A DNA stretch of 64,000 bases from Kaistia terrae (GTDB taxonomy: Bacteria > Pseudomonadota > Alphaproteobacteria > Rhizobiales > Kaistiaceae). The first letter of the stretch is position 1. Every line of letters starts with the position of its first letter. The notes beneath the pieces were generated by a model. It was not told the origin of the DNA, searched no databases, and saw only the letters and a list, made by a program, of their open reading frames with translations. A program made the translations under genes and the position numbers. The DNA is taken from the NCBI RefSeq assembly GCF_026344005.1, contig NZ_JAPKNH010000002.1, forward strand, positions 1 through 64,000. The letters run 5' to 3'. This document shows positions 24,024-33,103 of this stretch, one piece after another.

Positions 24024-24904
24024 ACCACAACCACCTGATTTCCGTCAGTACCTGGTCGCTCCAGCAACTGACGATCGCGGAAGGGAAGACCCTCGAGGAC
24101 CTGCTGCCGATTTTTGCCGGCTACGGCATCGACGGCATCGAACTGAACGAGGATTATTCGCGCCTTCGCGAATACGGAACACCACACGGCCGCCGCGATT
24201 TGCGCAGCCGCATCGCCGATAGTGGGCTTCGCGTCACCTCGTGCTGGTTCAATACCGACCTTCTCGGCGAATGTGACCGCACTTCCCGGGCAAAGCTCGT
24301 CGACGATATCGAAGGCTGCTTCGAGATCGCCGCCGGCCTCGGCTCGGAGGTCGTGGTCCTCACACCCGTCGATACGTTCCCCGACTATCCGCTGGAGCGT
24401 GGCACGCAGTCGTTCCTCGAAACCTTCGCCGCGTTGATTCCGCTGGCCCGATCATACGGCGTCACCATGGGGATGGAGACAGCCCGTTCCGAGGGCGTCT
24501 TCCGCGTGCCGCACTACATGACCGAGCTCGTGAAGCAGATCGGGGCGCCGGAACTGACCGTCGTGCCCGACTTCGAGGCTTGGCGATTTGCGACGCCCGA
24601 CTTGCCGCTGAGCCATGTCGAGACGATAGGCACCGTCGCCGCGGGACCTGCCGAGATCGGCCTTTTCGGTGCCGCGCTGCCCTATTCGCGCGCCATCCAC
24701 GCCAAGCTCCTTCGACTCGACGAGGCTGGGGATGAGCCGCATTTCCCGCTGGCGGAGATGATGAAGGCCGTTCGCGAGAGCGACAGGCAGCATATACTCA
24801 CGATCGAATATGAAGGATGGATCCCCGACATCGACCCGCATCTCGACTGCATCGAGGAGACCCGGCGCTGCGTCGAACTCCTGCGACGGCATCTGGCCGA
24901 CTGA
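24020..24904 (+). CDS. TIM-barrel sugar isomerase/epimerase family protein (C-glycoside deglycosidase alpha-like)
   Basis: A 294-residue xylose-isomerase-like TIM barrel. The four metal ligands are E153 (MGMETARSEG), D184 (VVPDFEAW), H227 (AIHAKLL) and E263 (LTIEYEGW), the E-D-H-E set of this superfamily and of C-glycoside deglycosidase alpha subunits. GTG 24020 overlaps the preceding TGA (GTGA) with GGAGG six bases upstream, so it is coupled to the beta-like subunit. It could instead be an ordinary ketose epimerase; the DUF6379 partner tips the balance. No 3-OH-oxidising enzyme is encoded in the same operon. Confidence 0.78.
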   Translation: MNHNHLISVSTWSLQQLTIAEGKTLEDLLPIFAGYGIDGIELNEDYSRLREYGTPHGRRDLRSRIADSGLRVTSCWFNTDLLGECDRTSRAKLVDDIEGCFEIAAGLGSEVVVLTPVDTFPDYPLERGTQSFLETFAALIPLARSYGVTMGMETARSEGVFRVPHYMTELVKQIGAPELTVVPDFEAWRFATPDLPLSHVETIGTVAAGPAEIGLFGAALPYSRAIHAKLLRLDEAGDEPHFPLAEMMKAVRESDRQHILTIEYEGWIPDIDPHLDCIEETRRCVELLRRHLAD

Positions 24905-25006
24905 TGCGCTCTTGAGGTGATCTCCCGTCCCGGCGAGGTCAAGGCGTTCGAGAAGCAGCATTGCCCGGCAGTCTTTGCCAGTCGAGGTTTTGTCGCCGGA
25001 CAGCTA

Positions 25007-25031
25007 TTGCCGGATATCCATTTTCCGGCAA
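25007..25031. terminator. Inverted repeat between convergent operons
   Basis: TTGCCGG/CCGGCAA (7 bp stem, 11-base loop) in the ~280-base gap between the sugar operon and the convergent acyl-CoA dehydrogenase gene. There is no T-run. I see nothing else in 24905-25184. Confidence 0.4.
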
Positions 25032-25184
25032 CGGCATGGGGCGCGAAGTCGACCGTCAGCTGTCGGGCAACGATTCGGACGCGCTCTTCGCTCGATCATC
25101 TTCGGGAGCGAAGTGCGGGCCCGCGCATAACAGGACGCAACCTATCTGATGTGTCGGCTGTGAAGCACGTTGCCAGCCGGGAGA

Positions 25185-26924
25185 CTAACCTAATGCGATC
25201 GCGGCCTCGGCTGGCGTCATGGCTGTACCCTTCAGGATCGATAGGCCGAGGCTAGGTACGGTGCTTGCCAGCGTCGTATCGAAGAAGCGCGACAACAGGC
25301 GCCATCTCGCCTTCGTCTCGTCATCGGCGAGATGGGTGGCCTTGAGCAGTTCGATGCCACCGAGCGTCAGCGCAAACAGCCGGAGATAGGGTGTAGCGGA
25401 GGCGAGCACGTCGTCGCGCCGGCCATTTGCCAGACCATCCAGCAGATGGCGCGTGGTGGCGCGGAGCGTCGCGACAGCCTCGGCCAGGATTTCCGTATTG
25501 TCACCGGACGGCGTGGCCGCGAGAACGTCCTCCATCCCGGCGATCAGCACTTCGACGACCGCGCCGTCTTCCTGGCCAATCTTGCGGGTGACGAGGTCGA
25601 TCGCCTGAATGCCGTTCGTACCCTCATAGATCGGCGCGATGCGAGCATCGCGATAATGCTGGGCCGCGCCCGTTTCCTCGATGTAGCCCATGCCGCCATG
25701 GACCTGGATACCGAGCGATGCGACGTCGACGCCGGTGTCGGTGGAGAAAGCCTTGGCGATCGGCGTCAGCAGCGAGGCGACCGCCAGGGCGCGGCGGCGC
25801 CCGGCCTCGTCGCCGGCATGCTCGCTGCGGTCGATGGCGGCGGCGGCCTTGTAGCAGATGCCGCGCGCGGCGGCCGTCATCGCCTTCATCGTCATCAGCA
25901 TGCGCTGGACGTCGGGGTGAGCGAGGATGAGGGAGGATTGCCTGACTGCCGGATCGGCGCGTCCCTGGCGGCGCTCGCCGGCGAAGGTGCGGGCCTGCTG
26001 ATAAGCGCGCTCGGCGATGCCGACGCCCTGGATGCCGACGGCGAGGCGGGTGTTGTTCATCATGGTGAACATGCAGTTCAGGCCGCGATTTTCCTCGCCG
26101 ATCAGGTAGCCGATCGCGCCGTTCGTCTCGCCAAACTGCATCGTGCAGGTGGGCGAGCCGTGCAGGCCGAGCTTGTGCTCAAGCCCGGCGCAGACGAGAT
26201 CGTTGCGCTCGCCAAGCGTGCCGTCGGGATTGACGAGGAATTTCGGCACCAGGAACAACGAGATGCCGCGCGTGCCTTCCGGCGCGTCGGGGAGCCGCGC
26301 CAATACGAGGTGGACGATGTTCTCCGCCAGGTCGTGCTCGCCATAGGTGATGAAGATCTTCTGGCCGAAAACCCTGTAGGTTCCGTCCTCGGCCGGTTCG
26401 GCGCGCGAACGGATGCCCGAGAGATCCGAACCGGATTGCGGCTCGGTCAGGTTCATCGTGCCCATCCACTCGCCGGAAACCAGCCGTGGCAGGTAGGTCT
26501 GCTTGAGTTCGTCCGGCGCGTGATGAATCAGCGCCTCGATGGCGCCTTCGGTAAGCGTCGGGCCGATGCCAAACGACATCGAAGCGGCGTTCCAGATCTC
26601 GCGGCAGGCGGCCTGAACGACGCCCGGCAATTGCTGGCCGCCCCATGCCTCCGGCGCGGAGAGCGCGTTCCAGCCCGAGGTGCGCCAGTCCGCATAGAGC
26701 GCGGGCCAGCCGGGCGATGTCGTGACGACGCCATCCGTCAGGCGCGGGCCATTGCGATCGGCGATGGCGTTCAACGGCGCGATCTGCTCGGCCGCGAAGC
26801 GGGCAGCCTCGGTCAGGATCGATTCGACGAGGTCGATCGACAGTGTTTCACTGAGGAGGCTGTCGAGATCGCCGGAGGCGCGTAGCGTCGCGATGATCTC
26901 GGCGACATTGGCGTTGTAGGTCAT
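25185..26924 (-). CDS. Acyl-CoA dehydrogenase, long type with C-terminal extension (DmdC-like)
   Basis: A 579-residue flavoprotein, longer than the ~385-residue classical enzymes and matching the DmdC / AidB-like group with an extra C-terminal helical domain. It contains TEPQSGSDLSGIRSRA in the flavin-binding middle region, the substrate loop GIQVHGGMGYIEETG and the catalytic-base segment IYEGTNGIQAIDL with its Glu. It oxidises an acyl-CoA to the 2,3-enoyl-CoA, passing electrons to ETF. ATG 26924 overlaps the GAF gene by four bases. It is the last gene of the operon starting at 31689. Confidence 0.9.
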   Translation of the reverse strand: MTYNANVAEIIATLRASGDLDSLLSETLSIDLVESILTEAARFAAEQIAPLNAIADRNGPRLTDGVVTTSPGWPALYADWRTSGWNALSAPEAWGGQQLPGVVQAACREIWNAASMSFGIGPTLTEGAIEALIHHAPDELKQTYLPRLVSGEWMGTMNLTEPQSGSDLSGIRSRAEPAEDGTYRVFGQKIFITYGEHDLAENIVHLVLARLPDAPEGTRGISLFLVPKFLVNPDGTLGERNDLVCAGLEHKLGLHGSPTCTMQFGETNGAIGYLIGEENRGLNCMFTMMNNTRLAVGIQGVGIAERAYQQARTFAGERRQGRADPAVRQSSLILAHPDVQRMLMTMKAMTAAARGICYKAAAAIDRSEHAGDEAGRRRALAVASLLTPIAKAFSTDTGVDVASLGIQVHGGMGYIEETGAAQHYRDARIAPIYEGTNGIQAIDLVTRKIGQEDGAVVEVLIAGMEDVLAATPSGDNTEILAEAVATLRATTRHLLDGLANGRRDDVLASATPYLRLFALTLGGIELLKATHLADDETKARWRLLSRFFDTTLASTVPSLGLSILKGTAMTPAEAAIALG

Positions 26925-27517
26925 TTCAAACCTTCCGAAGAAGCGCGCCAGGCATCGGCCGGCGGATAGTTCGAACCGAGCCATTGCGGGCCGCCGAGGG
27001 CTACCCAGCTTGCGGCGGCGAGCGGAGCGAGAGCGTCGAGAATGGCGAGATCGGCAGGACCCAGCGTATTGCGCGCCTGGGCTGCGACGAGGATCAGGCC
27101 GAGGATTTCGCCCTGCCAGAGCAGGGGGGAATAAAGCGCCGAGCCCATCCGCGACGTCTTCAGATATTGCCGGAAAGAGCGATCGTCGTCGGTATTCGGC
27201 AGCACGAGTGACTGGCGATTGGCGACGACCCATCCGGGATTGCCGCCATCGATCGGCACCATCAGGCGCTTCTGCTCGGCCGGAAATCCGGTATTGCCAA
27301 CCAGCATCAGATATTTGCGATCGGGCGTGATGAGGAAGCCGCCCGAGACGAAGAATTGCTTCTGGCCGGGATCGAGCGCGCCGGGCTTTTGGTGCGCTAC
27401 CGGATCGCCGAGTTCGGAGGCGCGCCGCATGATCGTCTCGATCGCGCTTTCGGCACTGTCGGCCTCGGCCGCCGCTTTTCCGGTTGCGGCGATGTAGTCG
27501 AGCGGGTCCAGTATCAT
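26921..27517 (-). CDS. GAF-domain protein without output domain
   Basis: A 198-residue protein made almost entirely of one GAF domain (about residues 20-170). It carries KRLMVPIDGGNPGWVVANRQSL, then GSALYSPLLWQGEILGLILVA, the classic end of a GAF sheet. No kinase, helix-turn-helix or cyclase output follows. It overlaps the amidase upstream and the acyl-CoA dehydrogenase downstream by ATGA junctions, so it is made stoichiometrically with metabolic enzymes. It may sense a substrate or cofactor and modulate them. No partner is evident. Confidence 0.8.
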   Translation of the reverse strand: MILDPLDYIAATGKAAAEADSAESAIETIMRRASELGDPVAHQKPGALDPGQKQFFVSGGFLITPDRKYLMLVGNTGFPAEQKRLMVPIDGGNPGWVVANRQSLVLPNTDDDRSFRQYLKTSRMGSALYSPLLWQGEILGLILVAAQARNTLGPADLAILDALAPLAAASWVALGGPQWLGSNYPPADAWRASSEGLK

Positions 27518-28878
27518 GGTGCCAATCCAAAAAGTGCCTTGGCGATGCCGAGCAGCTTGCCTTCCTCGAAGGCGCGGCCGACGAGCTGGGCCGAATTCGG
27601 CTTGGGATCACCCGGCAATGGGAAAGCGATGGCGGGAAGGCCGGCGATGTTGGCGAGCGCGGTGAAATCCGCCTGATCGGCGGGTGCCGGCGCGCCATGG
27701 GCGAAAGCGCGCTGCGGCGCTGTCGGCAGGATCAATGCATCGACACCGTCGAGCGCCTGTCGCGCCGCCAGGCCGAGCCGATCCAGCGCCGCGTAGGCGG
27801 CTGCGATGCGTTCGCCGGGCGCCTTGCGGCCGTAATCCAGGAAACGTCGAAAGCCATCCGAAAAGCCGTCGCCGAGCGTATCGAGATCGGCGCCCAGCAG
27901 GCTGCCGGCCTCGGCTTCCGAGATCAGCAGGCCGGCGCGACGCGCCTTGCCGGTATCCCAGCCGTCGATGGCGACATCCTTGATGATCGCGCCTTCGGCT
28001 ACCGCGCGTGCGAGCAGCGCATCGTAGGCGGCGCGGACTTCCGGCTCGCAGGCGACGCTGTCGACGACACTGGGGCGTCCGAGCACGAGGCCCTTCAGGC
28101 TTGTTTTTGTCGGGGTCGGATCCCAGCCTTCCGGCGTCGCCACACTGCGGGGATCGTCGCTGTCGGGACCGGCCATTGCACGAATTGCCAGCGCCAGATC
28201 TTCCGGCGAGTTGGCGAGTGGCCCGATCGTGTCGAGCGTCCAGGAGAGATAGGCGAGGCCGGAGGTGCCGACGAGGCCCTTGGTTGGTTTCAGTCCCCAA
28301 TTGCCGCAATAGGCGGCCGGGATGCGGACGGAGCCCATGGTGTCGGTGCCGAGCGCGATCGCGACGAGAGCGCCTGCCACCGCCGCGCCCGAACCGCCGC
28401 TGGAACCGCCCGGCGTCGAACCTGGCACGCGGGGGTTTTCACAGCGGCCATAAGTCGGGTTGTCGGTCGTCGCGCCAAGCGCGCCCTCATGCAGGTTGAG
28501 CTTGCCGAGGATGACGGCGCCCGCGTCGCGCAAACGTGCGATCACCGCCGCGTCGCGCGCAGGGTGCCGGTTCCGATAGGCGGCCGTGCCGACCGTGGTC
28601 GGCATCCCGGCCACGTCAATATTGTCCTTGATGGCGATCGGGATGCCGTCGAGCGGCCCGAGCGTCCGACCCTCAGCGCGGCGAGCATCGCTGGCCTCGG
28701 CCTCGGCAAGGGCGGTCTCCGGCGCGATCGTGATGAAGATGCGCCAATCGGCATTGGTTTCCGCGATGCGCTCCAGCGCAGCACGCGTCAGGGCCACGGC
28801 GCTGGTTCTGCCGGCGGCGAGGTCGCCAGCGAGCGCCACCGCGTCGTCGAAAGCGAGTTGAGCCGGAGCGGTCATCAT
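27514..28878 (-). CDS. Amidase signature family hydrolase
   Basis: A 454-residue serine amidase with the full Ser-cisSer-Lys triad: Lys84 (IAIKDNIDVAG), cis-Ser159 (STPGGSSGGSGAA) and nucleophile Ser183 (GTDTMGSVRIPAAYCG), with spacings of 75 and 24 residues identical to those of the family. It hydrolyses a carboxamide to acid plus ammonia. In this operon it lies between a CoA-ligase-like gene and an acyl-CoA dehydrogenase gene, so it probably releases the acid that is next activated. It is not GatA-like by context (no GatB/C). Confidence 0.92.
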   Translation of the reverse strand: MMTAPAQLAFDDAVALAGDLAAGRTSAVALTRAALERIAETNADWRIFITIAPETALAEAEASDARRAEGRTLGPLDGIPIAIKDNIDVAGMPTTVGTAAYRNRHPARDAAVIARLRDAGAVILGKLNLHEGALGATTDNPTYGRCENPRVPGSTPGGSSGGSGAAVAGALVAIALGTDTMGSVRIPAAYCGNWGLKPTKGLVGTSGLAYLSWTLDTIGPLANSPEDLALAIRAMAGPDSDDPRSVATPEGWDPTPTKTSLKGLVLGRPSVVDSVACEPEVRAAYDALLARAVAEGAIIKDVAIDGWDTGKARRAGLLISEAEAGSLLGADLDTLGDGFSDGFRRFLDYGRKAPGERIAAAYAALDRLGLAARQALDGVDALILPTAPQRAFAHGAPAPADQADFTALANIAGLPAIAFPLPGDPKPNSAQLVGRAFEEGKLLGIAKALFGLAP

Positions 28879-30269
28879 GCGTCTTTGCGATTGTCGATCA
28901 GGCGGATCGGCTTCTGGCGGATTTCGATCTGGGTCAGATGGCCGAGCGCACCGGGAGCGGCCAGCTTGACGGCAATCTCCACGCCGAGGCGGGTCTTGAG
29001 CAGCGCTTCATAAGCTCCGGTTGTGCGGTCGAGCGCGCCGTTCGCCTCGATATGAACCGTCATCTCGTCACGACCGTCGACACGCTCGACCAGGCAGACA
29101 TATTCGCTCATCAGATCGGCGTGGTTCTCGGTCAGGATCGCGCCGATGCCGGTCGGATAGATGTTGATGCCGCGCAGCTTGACCATGTTGTCGCTGCGGC
29201 CGAGGAAGCCGACGATGCGGCGCAGATTGAGGCCAAGCGGCGACGCATCCGTCTTGAACGCCGAGACGTCATGCGTGTTGAAGCGGATGATCGGGAAGAC
29301 ATCATCCTTGAACAGGCAGGTGCAGACCATATCGCCGCTTTCGCCATCGGCCACGGGCGCTCCGGTCACGATGTCGAGGATCTCCAGATATTGCGCGTCT
29401 TCCTGCACATACATGCCGGAGAGATCCGGGCCTTCGCCGGCAATCGCGCCGGTGTCGCCGACGCCGTACCAGTCATAGACCTTGGCTCCGCCCCAGGCGC
29501 GGCTCATGGTTTCGCGACTCTCGGCGCCCATGTGGCCCGAAATGATGCGGATCGGGATATCCTTGCCCGGCTCCAGCCCTGCCTCGCGGGCCACGTCGGA
29601 CAGGCGCTTGATGTAATCGCCGAAACCGATGATCGCCGTGGCGCCGAATTCCTTCATCAGGCCGACCTGGTTGGCCGAGCGCGTCTCGACGCCGGTGCCG
29701 GCCGTCATCATCTGCGCGCCGACCCAATGCAGGATCGCCTCGCGGACATAATGGCCGCCATTGACCATGCCGTGGCCATAGACCGAATGGACGATGTCGG
29801 CATTGGTCATGCCCTGCAGGGCATAGAAGCGACCGAGCAGCAGGTTCTGGATCTCGCGGCTTTTCGCGCCGAACAGCAGCGGCTGCGGCTTGCCCGTGGT
29901 GCCGCTGGTGGTCTGGAAGACGAGGGGCGGGCGCTGGTCGGCCGGATAGGTGTCGAGGCCGTGGAAATCGCCGATCGGCGGATGGGCCTCGACAGAGGCC
30001 ATCAGATCGGATTTCGAATAGGCCGGCAGCTTGACGATGTCGTCGAGCGAGCGGATGTCGCCCGGCTGCACGCCGGCTGCGCCCCAGAGCCGCTGGTAGA
30101 GCGGGATCTTCCAGGCGAAGGCGACGATTTTCAGGAAGCGCTCGTTCTGGATCGCCCGCAATTCGTCGCGGCTGAGCGCCGTGAAGCGCTCGACGAAACT
30201 CTCCGGGCGCCCGTAGTCGCGAATGATTCCGGCGTAGTCCATCGCTTCGAAATAATTGGGCGGCAGCAT
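28875..30269 (-). CDS. AMP-binding acyl-CoA ligase, PaaK-like
   Basis: A 464-residue adenylate-forming enzyme of the phenylacetate-CoA-ligase-like group. It has the P-loop TTSGTTGKPQPLLFG, GDYIKRLSDVAREAGL as in PaaK, DWYGVGDTGAIAGEG at the A5 position and GRSDNMVKLRGINIYP in the C-terminal hinge. It should form a CoA thioester of an (aryl)carboxylic acid with ATP. ATG 30269 was chosen; the frame runs further 5' into the MmgE/PrpD gene without a ribosome site. It overlaps the amidase gene start (ATGATGA). Confidence 0.88.
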   Translation of the reverse strand: MLPPNYFEAMDYAGIIRDYGRPESFVERFTALSRDELRAIQNERFLKIVAFAWKIPLYQRLWGAAGVQPGDIRSLDDIVKLPAYSKSDLMASVEAHPPIGDFHGLDTYPADQRPPLVFQTTSGTTGKPQPLLFGAKSREIQNLLLGRFYALQGMTNADIVHSVYGHGMVNGGHYVREAILHWVGAQMMTAGTGVETRSANQVGLMKEFGATAIIGFGDYIKRLSDVAREAGLEPGKDIPIRIISGHMGAESRETMSRAWGGAKVYDWYGVGDTGAIAGEGPDLSGMYVQEDAQYLEILDIVTGAPVADGESGDMVCTCLFKDDVFPIIRFNTHDVSAFKTDASPLGLNLRRIVGFLGRSDNMVKLRGINIYPTGIGAILTENHADLMSEYVCLVERVDGRDEMTVHIEANGALDRTTGAYEALLKTRLGVEIAVKLAAPGALGHLTQIEIRQKPIRLIDNRKDA

Positions 30270-30330
30270 CGAGTTTACGTTCCCTGTCGTGATTGGAAGG
30301 AGGGCGGCCGGCGCTTCTAGGACGCCTTGG

Positions 30331-31689
30331 TCATTCGGAAGCATGCGCCATCGCGTGGCGAAGCGGGGCGAGCCTGCCGCCTCCAGCCAGATCGAGCGCC
30401 GCGGTGATGAGGGTTTCGGCCCGATCCGGAGCAAGGCCGGCAGCCTGCATCAGGGCGCGGGCCTTGGCGAAGAGGGCGTCATCGGAAATCGGGTTTTCGC
30501 TGTCGCCCCAGGCGTCCGCGACGCTGTGCGACAGCGTCGCGCCATCCGCCAAGGTGACGGTGACGGCGCTGCCGAAATGGCGCGGATAGGGCTTTGTGAA
30601 GGCGTCGGTCGCCACGACTGTGCTGATCTCGCGCAGCGCTACCAGTTCGGGCCGGTCCAATGCCGGAATATCGAAGGCATCGAGCGGCGGCGCGCCGTCA
30701 TGGAGGGTCACGGCGACAGCATGCTGAAGGCTGAACTTCGCCTGCAGCGTCGTTTCGGGACGCGGCCGGTCACAGAACAGTTTTGCATCGGCATAGGTGT
30801 CGATGGCGATCGCGGCGATGGCGCGCCCGGCAAGGCTTTCGCGCAGCGCCAGGGCGGCGTCGATGGCCGCATGGGCGTGGCGGCAGGCGGGCCAGGGCTT
30901 GAAGCTCGTCTCGCCGATCAGCCAGCCGGCGCCTGCGTCCGACAGGACATCCTCCGCCGACGCGCCGGGACAGATCGCGGCGAAGAAACCTTGCGGCCCC
31001 TCGAGGATGAAGCGTGGGCCGGTGAAGCCGCGCGCCGCCAGGCGGGCGGCGACAAGGCCACGTCGTGCGGCTTCCGCGACATGCAGCGTCTTGGTCATCA
31101 CAGGCTCGTTGCGGCACTGCCAGAGACCGGCGGAGACGCTGCCGGCATTGCCGAGCGCGGCCGTGAAGGCCGCATCGTCGAGATCGAGCAGGCTGGCGGC
31201 CGCCGCAGCCGCGCCAAAGCCGCCGCAGGTGGCGGTGTTATGGAAAAAGGCATAGTGGCCGGGGCCGGTGGCGCGGCCGAGGCGGATCATTGCCTCATAG
31301 CCGCGAATGATTGCGTCGAGAAAGTCGTTGGCCGAGGTCGTGTCGCTGGCTGCGGCAAGCGCTGCCGGGATGACGACCGGACCTGGATGCAGCAGGGCGG
31401 CGCGGTGGACGTCATCCATTTCGAGCACGCTGCCGAAGCCGCCAAGCACGAAGGCGGCCGTTGCGGGATCTGCCATGCGTGGCCCAAAAAGCTGCGCTGA
31501 ACCGGTCGATCCGACGGGGACTTCCGCCTCGATCAGGGCGCCTGTCTCCGTCGTCCGGCCGATCGCGGCACAGCCAATCCAGTCGACGAGATGACGCGTG
31601 GCGCGTTGCCTGTCGGCATCGGAGATCGGCCGCCGGAGCAGGTCAACCAGCCGTTCTGTCACGCTTTTTTCGCCCGTGAGACCCGTCAT
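30331..31689 (-). CDS. MmgE/PrpD family protein (1)
   Basis: A 452-residue member of the 2-methylcitrate dehydratase / iminodisuccinate epimerase fold family, with DWIGCAAIGRTTETGALIEA, LEMDDVHRAALLHPGPVVIPAALA (the active-site D-x-x-H segment) and a SFKPWPACRHAHAAIDAA motif. The family dehydrates or isomerises carboxylic acids; the exact reaction here is unknown. It is the first gene of the minus-strand operon ending at 25185, with the GntR operator 43 bases upstream. A second, only distantly similar family member lies at 38964. Confidence 0.9.
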   Translation of the reverse strand: MTGLTGEKSVTERLVDLLRRPISDADRQRATRHLVDWIGCAAIGRTTETGALIEAEVPVGSTGSAQLFGPRMADPATAAFVLGGFGSVLEMDDVHRAALLHPGPVVIPAALAAASDTTSANDFLDAIIRGYEAMIRLGRATGPGHYAFFHNTATCGGFGAAAAAASLLDLDDAAFTAALGNAGSVSAGLWQCRNEPVMTKTLHVAEAARRGLVAARLAARGFTGPRFILEGPQGFFAAICPGASAEDVLSDAGAGWLIGETSFKPWPACRHAHAAIDAALALRESLAGRAIAAIAIDTYADAKLFCDRPRPETTLQAKFSLQHAVAVTLHDGAPPLDAFDIPALDRPELVALREISTVVATDAFTKPYPRHFGSAVTVTLADGATLSHSVADAWGDSENPISDDALFAKARALMQAAGLAPDRAETLITAALDLAGGGRLAPLRHAMAHASE

Positions 31690-31731
31690 CGCCCTTGCTC
31701 CGCAACTGCGTTTGCCGCACAGTGACTTAGA

Positions 31732-31747
31732 ATTTGTCCGGACATAT
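31732..31747. promoter_or_regulatory. GntR operator copy 1 (one mismatch)
   Basis: ATTTGTCCGGACATAT, differing at one base from the perfect palindrome found five more times. It sits between the divergent MmgE/PrpD gene (31689) and the CoA-transferase-GntR unit (31832), so it can control both the catabolic operon and the regulator itself. Confidence 0.85.
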
Positions 31748-31831
31748 TTACTCGGAAGCGGTCGTTGTGCAAGTGCGAATACGAGCGGAAATGCAGGATC
31801 GGGTGAAGGTAGAGCAGATGGGGAATGCCCT

Positions 31832-33103
31832 ATGACCCGTTCGATCTCGATGCTTTCGGCTGCGGATGCGGCTGCGCTGGCGGCACCGCGATCGCGCGTC
31901 TACGTGGCGGGTTGCTGCGGCGAGCCGGGGGCGATCCTCGACGCCGTCGCCGCCGATCCGGAGCTTTGGCGCGATGTCGAACTGCTGGGCGCCTACATCC
32001 CCGGGGTCAACAAGCGCGACCTCTCTGCGCTCGGTCAAAACACGGTTGCCCGCACGATTTTCGCGACGGAAGGCCTCCGTCCGGGAGAATCTGCCGGAAC
32101 GGTCGCTATCTGGCCGGCGCATTATAGCGAGCTCTATCGTCACCTCGCGGTGCCGGGCGCAATCGACATCGCCTTCTTCCAGGTGCCGCCGCCGCGCGAC
32201 GACGGCACCGTCGGTTTTGGCATTGCCGCCGATTTTTCGCCCGCGCCCGCTTTCGCCGGTGCCCGGCTGGTCGCGCAGATCAACCGAAACATGCCGGATG
32301 TCGCCGATGGGCCGCGCCTGCCGGTCGAGCGCTTCGAGGCCTTCGTCGAGGCCGATCAACCGCTGATTGCCTATGATTGCGGCAAGCGCGACCCCGTGAT
32401 CGACGCGATCGGGGCGCGGATCGCCGGGCTCGTCCGCGAGGGCGACACGATCCAGCTCGGCTTGGGCAAGATGCAGCAGTCGGTGCTCGAAGCGCTGGGT
32501 GGGCATCACGATCTCGGCTTCCATAGCGGCATGATTTCCGACGCGATCCTGCCGCTTCTCGACAACCGTGTTTTTTCGCGCGGTGTCACGACGGGTGTTG
32601 CGCTGGGCAGTCTCGCGCTTTACGAGCGCGTCGCCTCGCTGACGCAACTGCGCTTCCGGGCGGTGGGCGAGACACATGCTATTGGACAGTTGGCGCGAAT
32701 CGAGCGCTTCATCAGCATCAACTCGGTCATCGAGGTGGATTTGTTTGGACAGGCCAATGCTGAAATTCTGGGCGGTCGCCAGGTGAGCGGGCTGGGCGGC
32801 ATGGTTGATTTCGTGCGCGGCGCGCGCCATTCGGCCGGCGGGCGGTCGATCCTTGCCCTTCCCGCGACAGCGGAACGGGGGCAGCGCAGCCGTATTCTCG
32901 CGGCGCTGCCGGCCGGAGTTCCAGCCGGCGTCTCGCGCACCGATGTCGATTGTGTCGTCACCGAGCATGGCGTGGCCGAGCTTCGCGGCGCCAGCGTCGA
33001 TGAGAGGGCCGAGCGGTTGATCGCGATCGCGGCGCCAGGCTTCCGCGACGCGCTCGCAGCCGATTGGGACGTGATTCAGCGTGGAAGGGAAGCGTTGTCG
33101 TGA
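31832..33103 (+). CDS. Acetyl-CoA hydrolase/transferase family CoA-transferase
   Basis: A 423-residue class I CoA-transferase of the acetyl-CoA hydrolase / 4-hydroxybutyrate CoA-transferase type. It has LGLGKMQQSVLEAL in the middle and the catalytic region FISINSVIEVDLFGQANAEILGG in the C-terminal half, containing the Glu that forms the enzyme-CoA thioester. The same fold includes the Yersinia itaconate CoA-transferase RipA. GGGGA precedes ATG 31832. Its stop overlaps the GntR start (GTGA), so enzyme and regulator are made together. Confidence 0.88.
   Translation: MTRSISMLSAADAAALAAPRSRVYVAGCCGEPGAILDAVAADPELWRDVELLGAYIPGVNKRDLSALGQNTVARTIFATEGLRPGESAGTVAIWPAHYSELYRHLAVPGAIDIAFFQVPPPRDDGTVGFGIAADFSPAPAFAGARLVAQINRNMPDVADGPRLPVERFEAFVEADQPLIAYDCGKRDPVIDAIGARIAGLVREGDTIQLGLGKMQQSVLEALGGHHDLGFHSGMISDAILPLLDNRVFSRGVTTGVALGSLALYERVASLTQLRFRAVGETHAIGQLARIERFISINSVIEVDLFGQANAEILGGRQVSGLGGMVDFVRGARHSAGGRSILALPATAERGQRSRILAALPAGVPAGVSRTDVDCVVTEHGVAELRGASVDERAERLIAIAAPGFRDALAADWDVIQRGREALS

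Noticed and set aside
25185-27698. Reading the acyl-CoA dehydrogenase frame as an 837-residue protein.
   Set aside because: The extra N-terminal part is antisense-like Arg/Ser-rich sequence overlapping the GAF gene; ATG 26924 gives a normal family start with an ATGA overlap.
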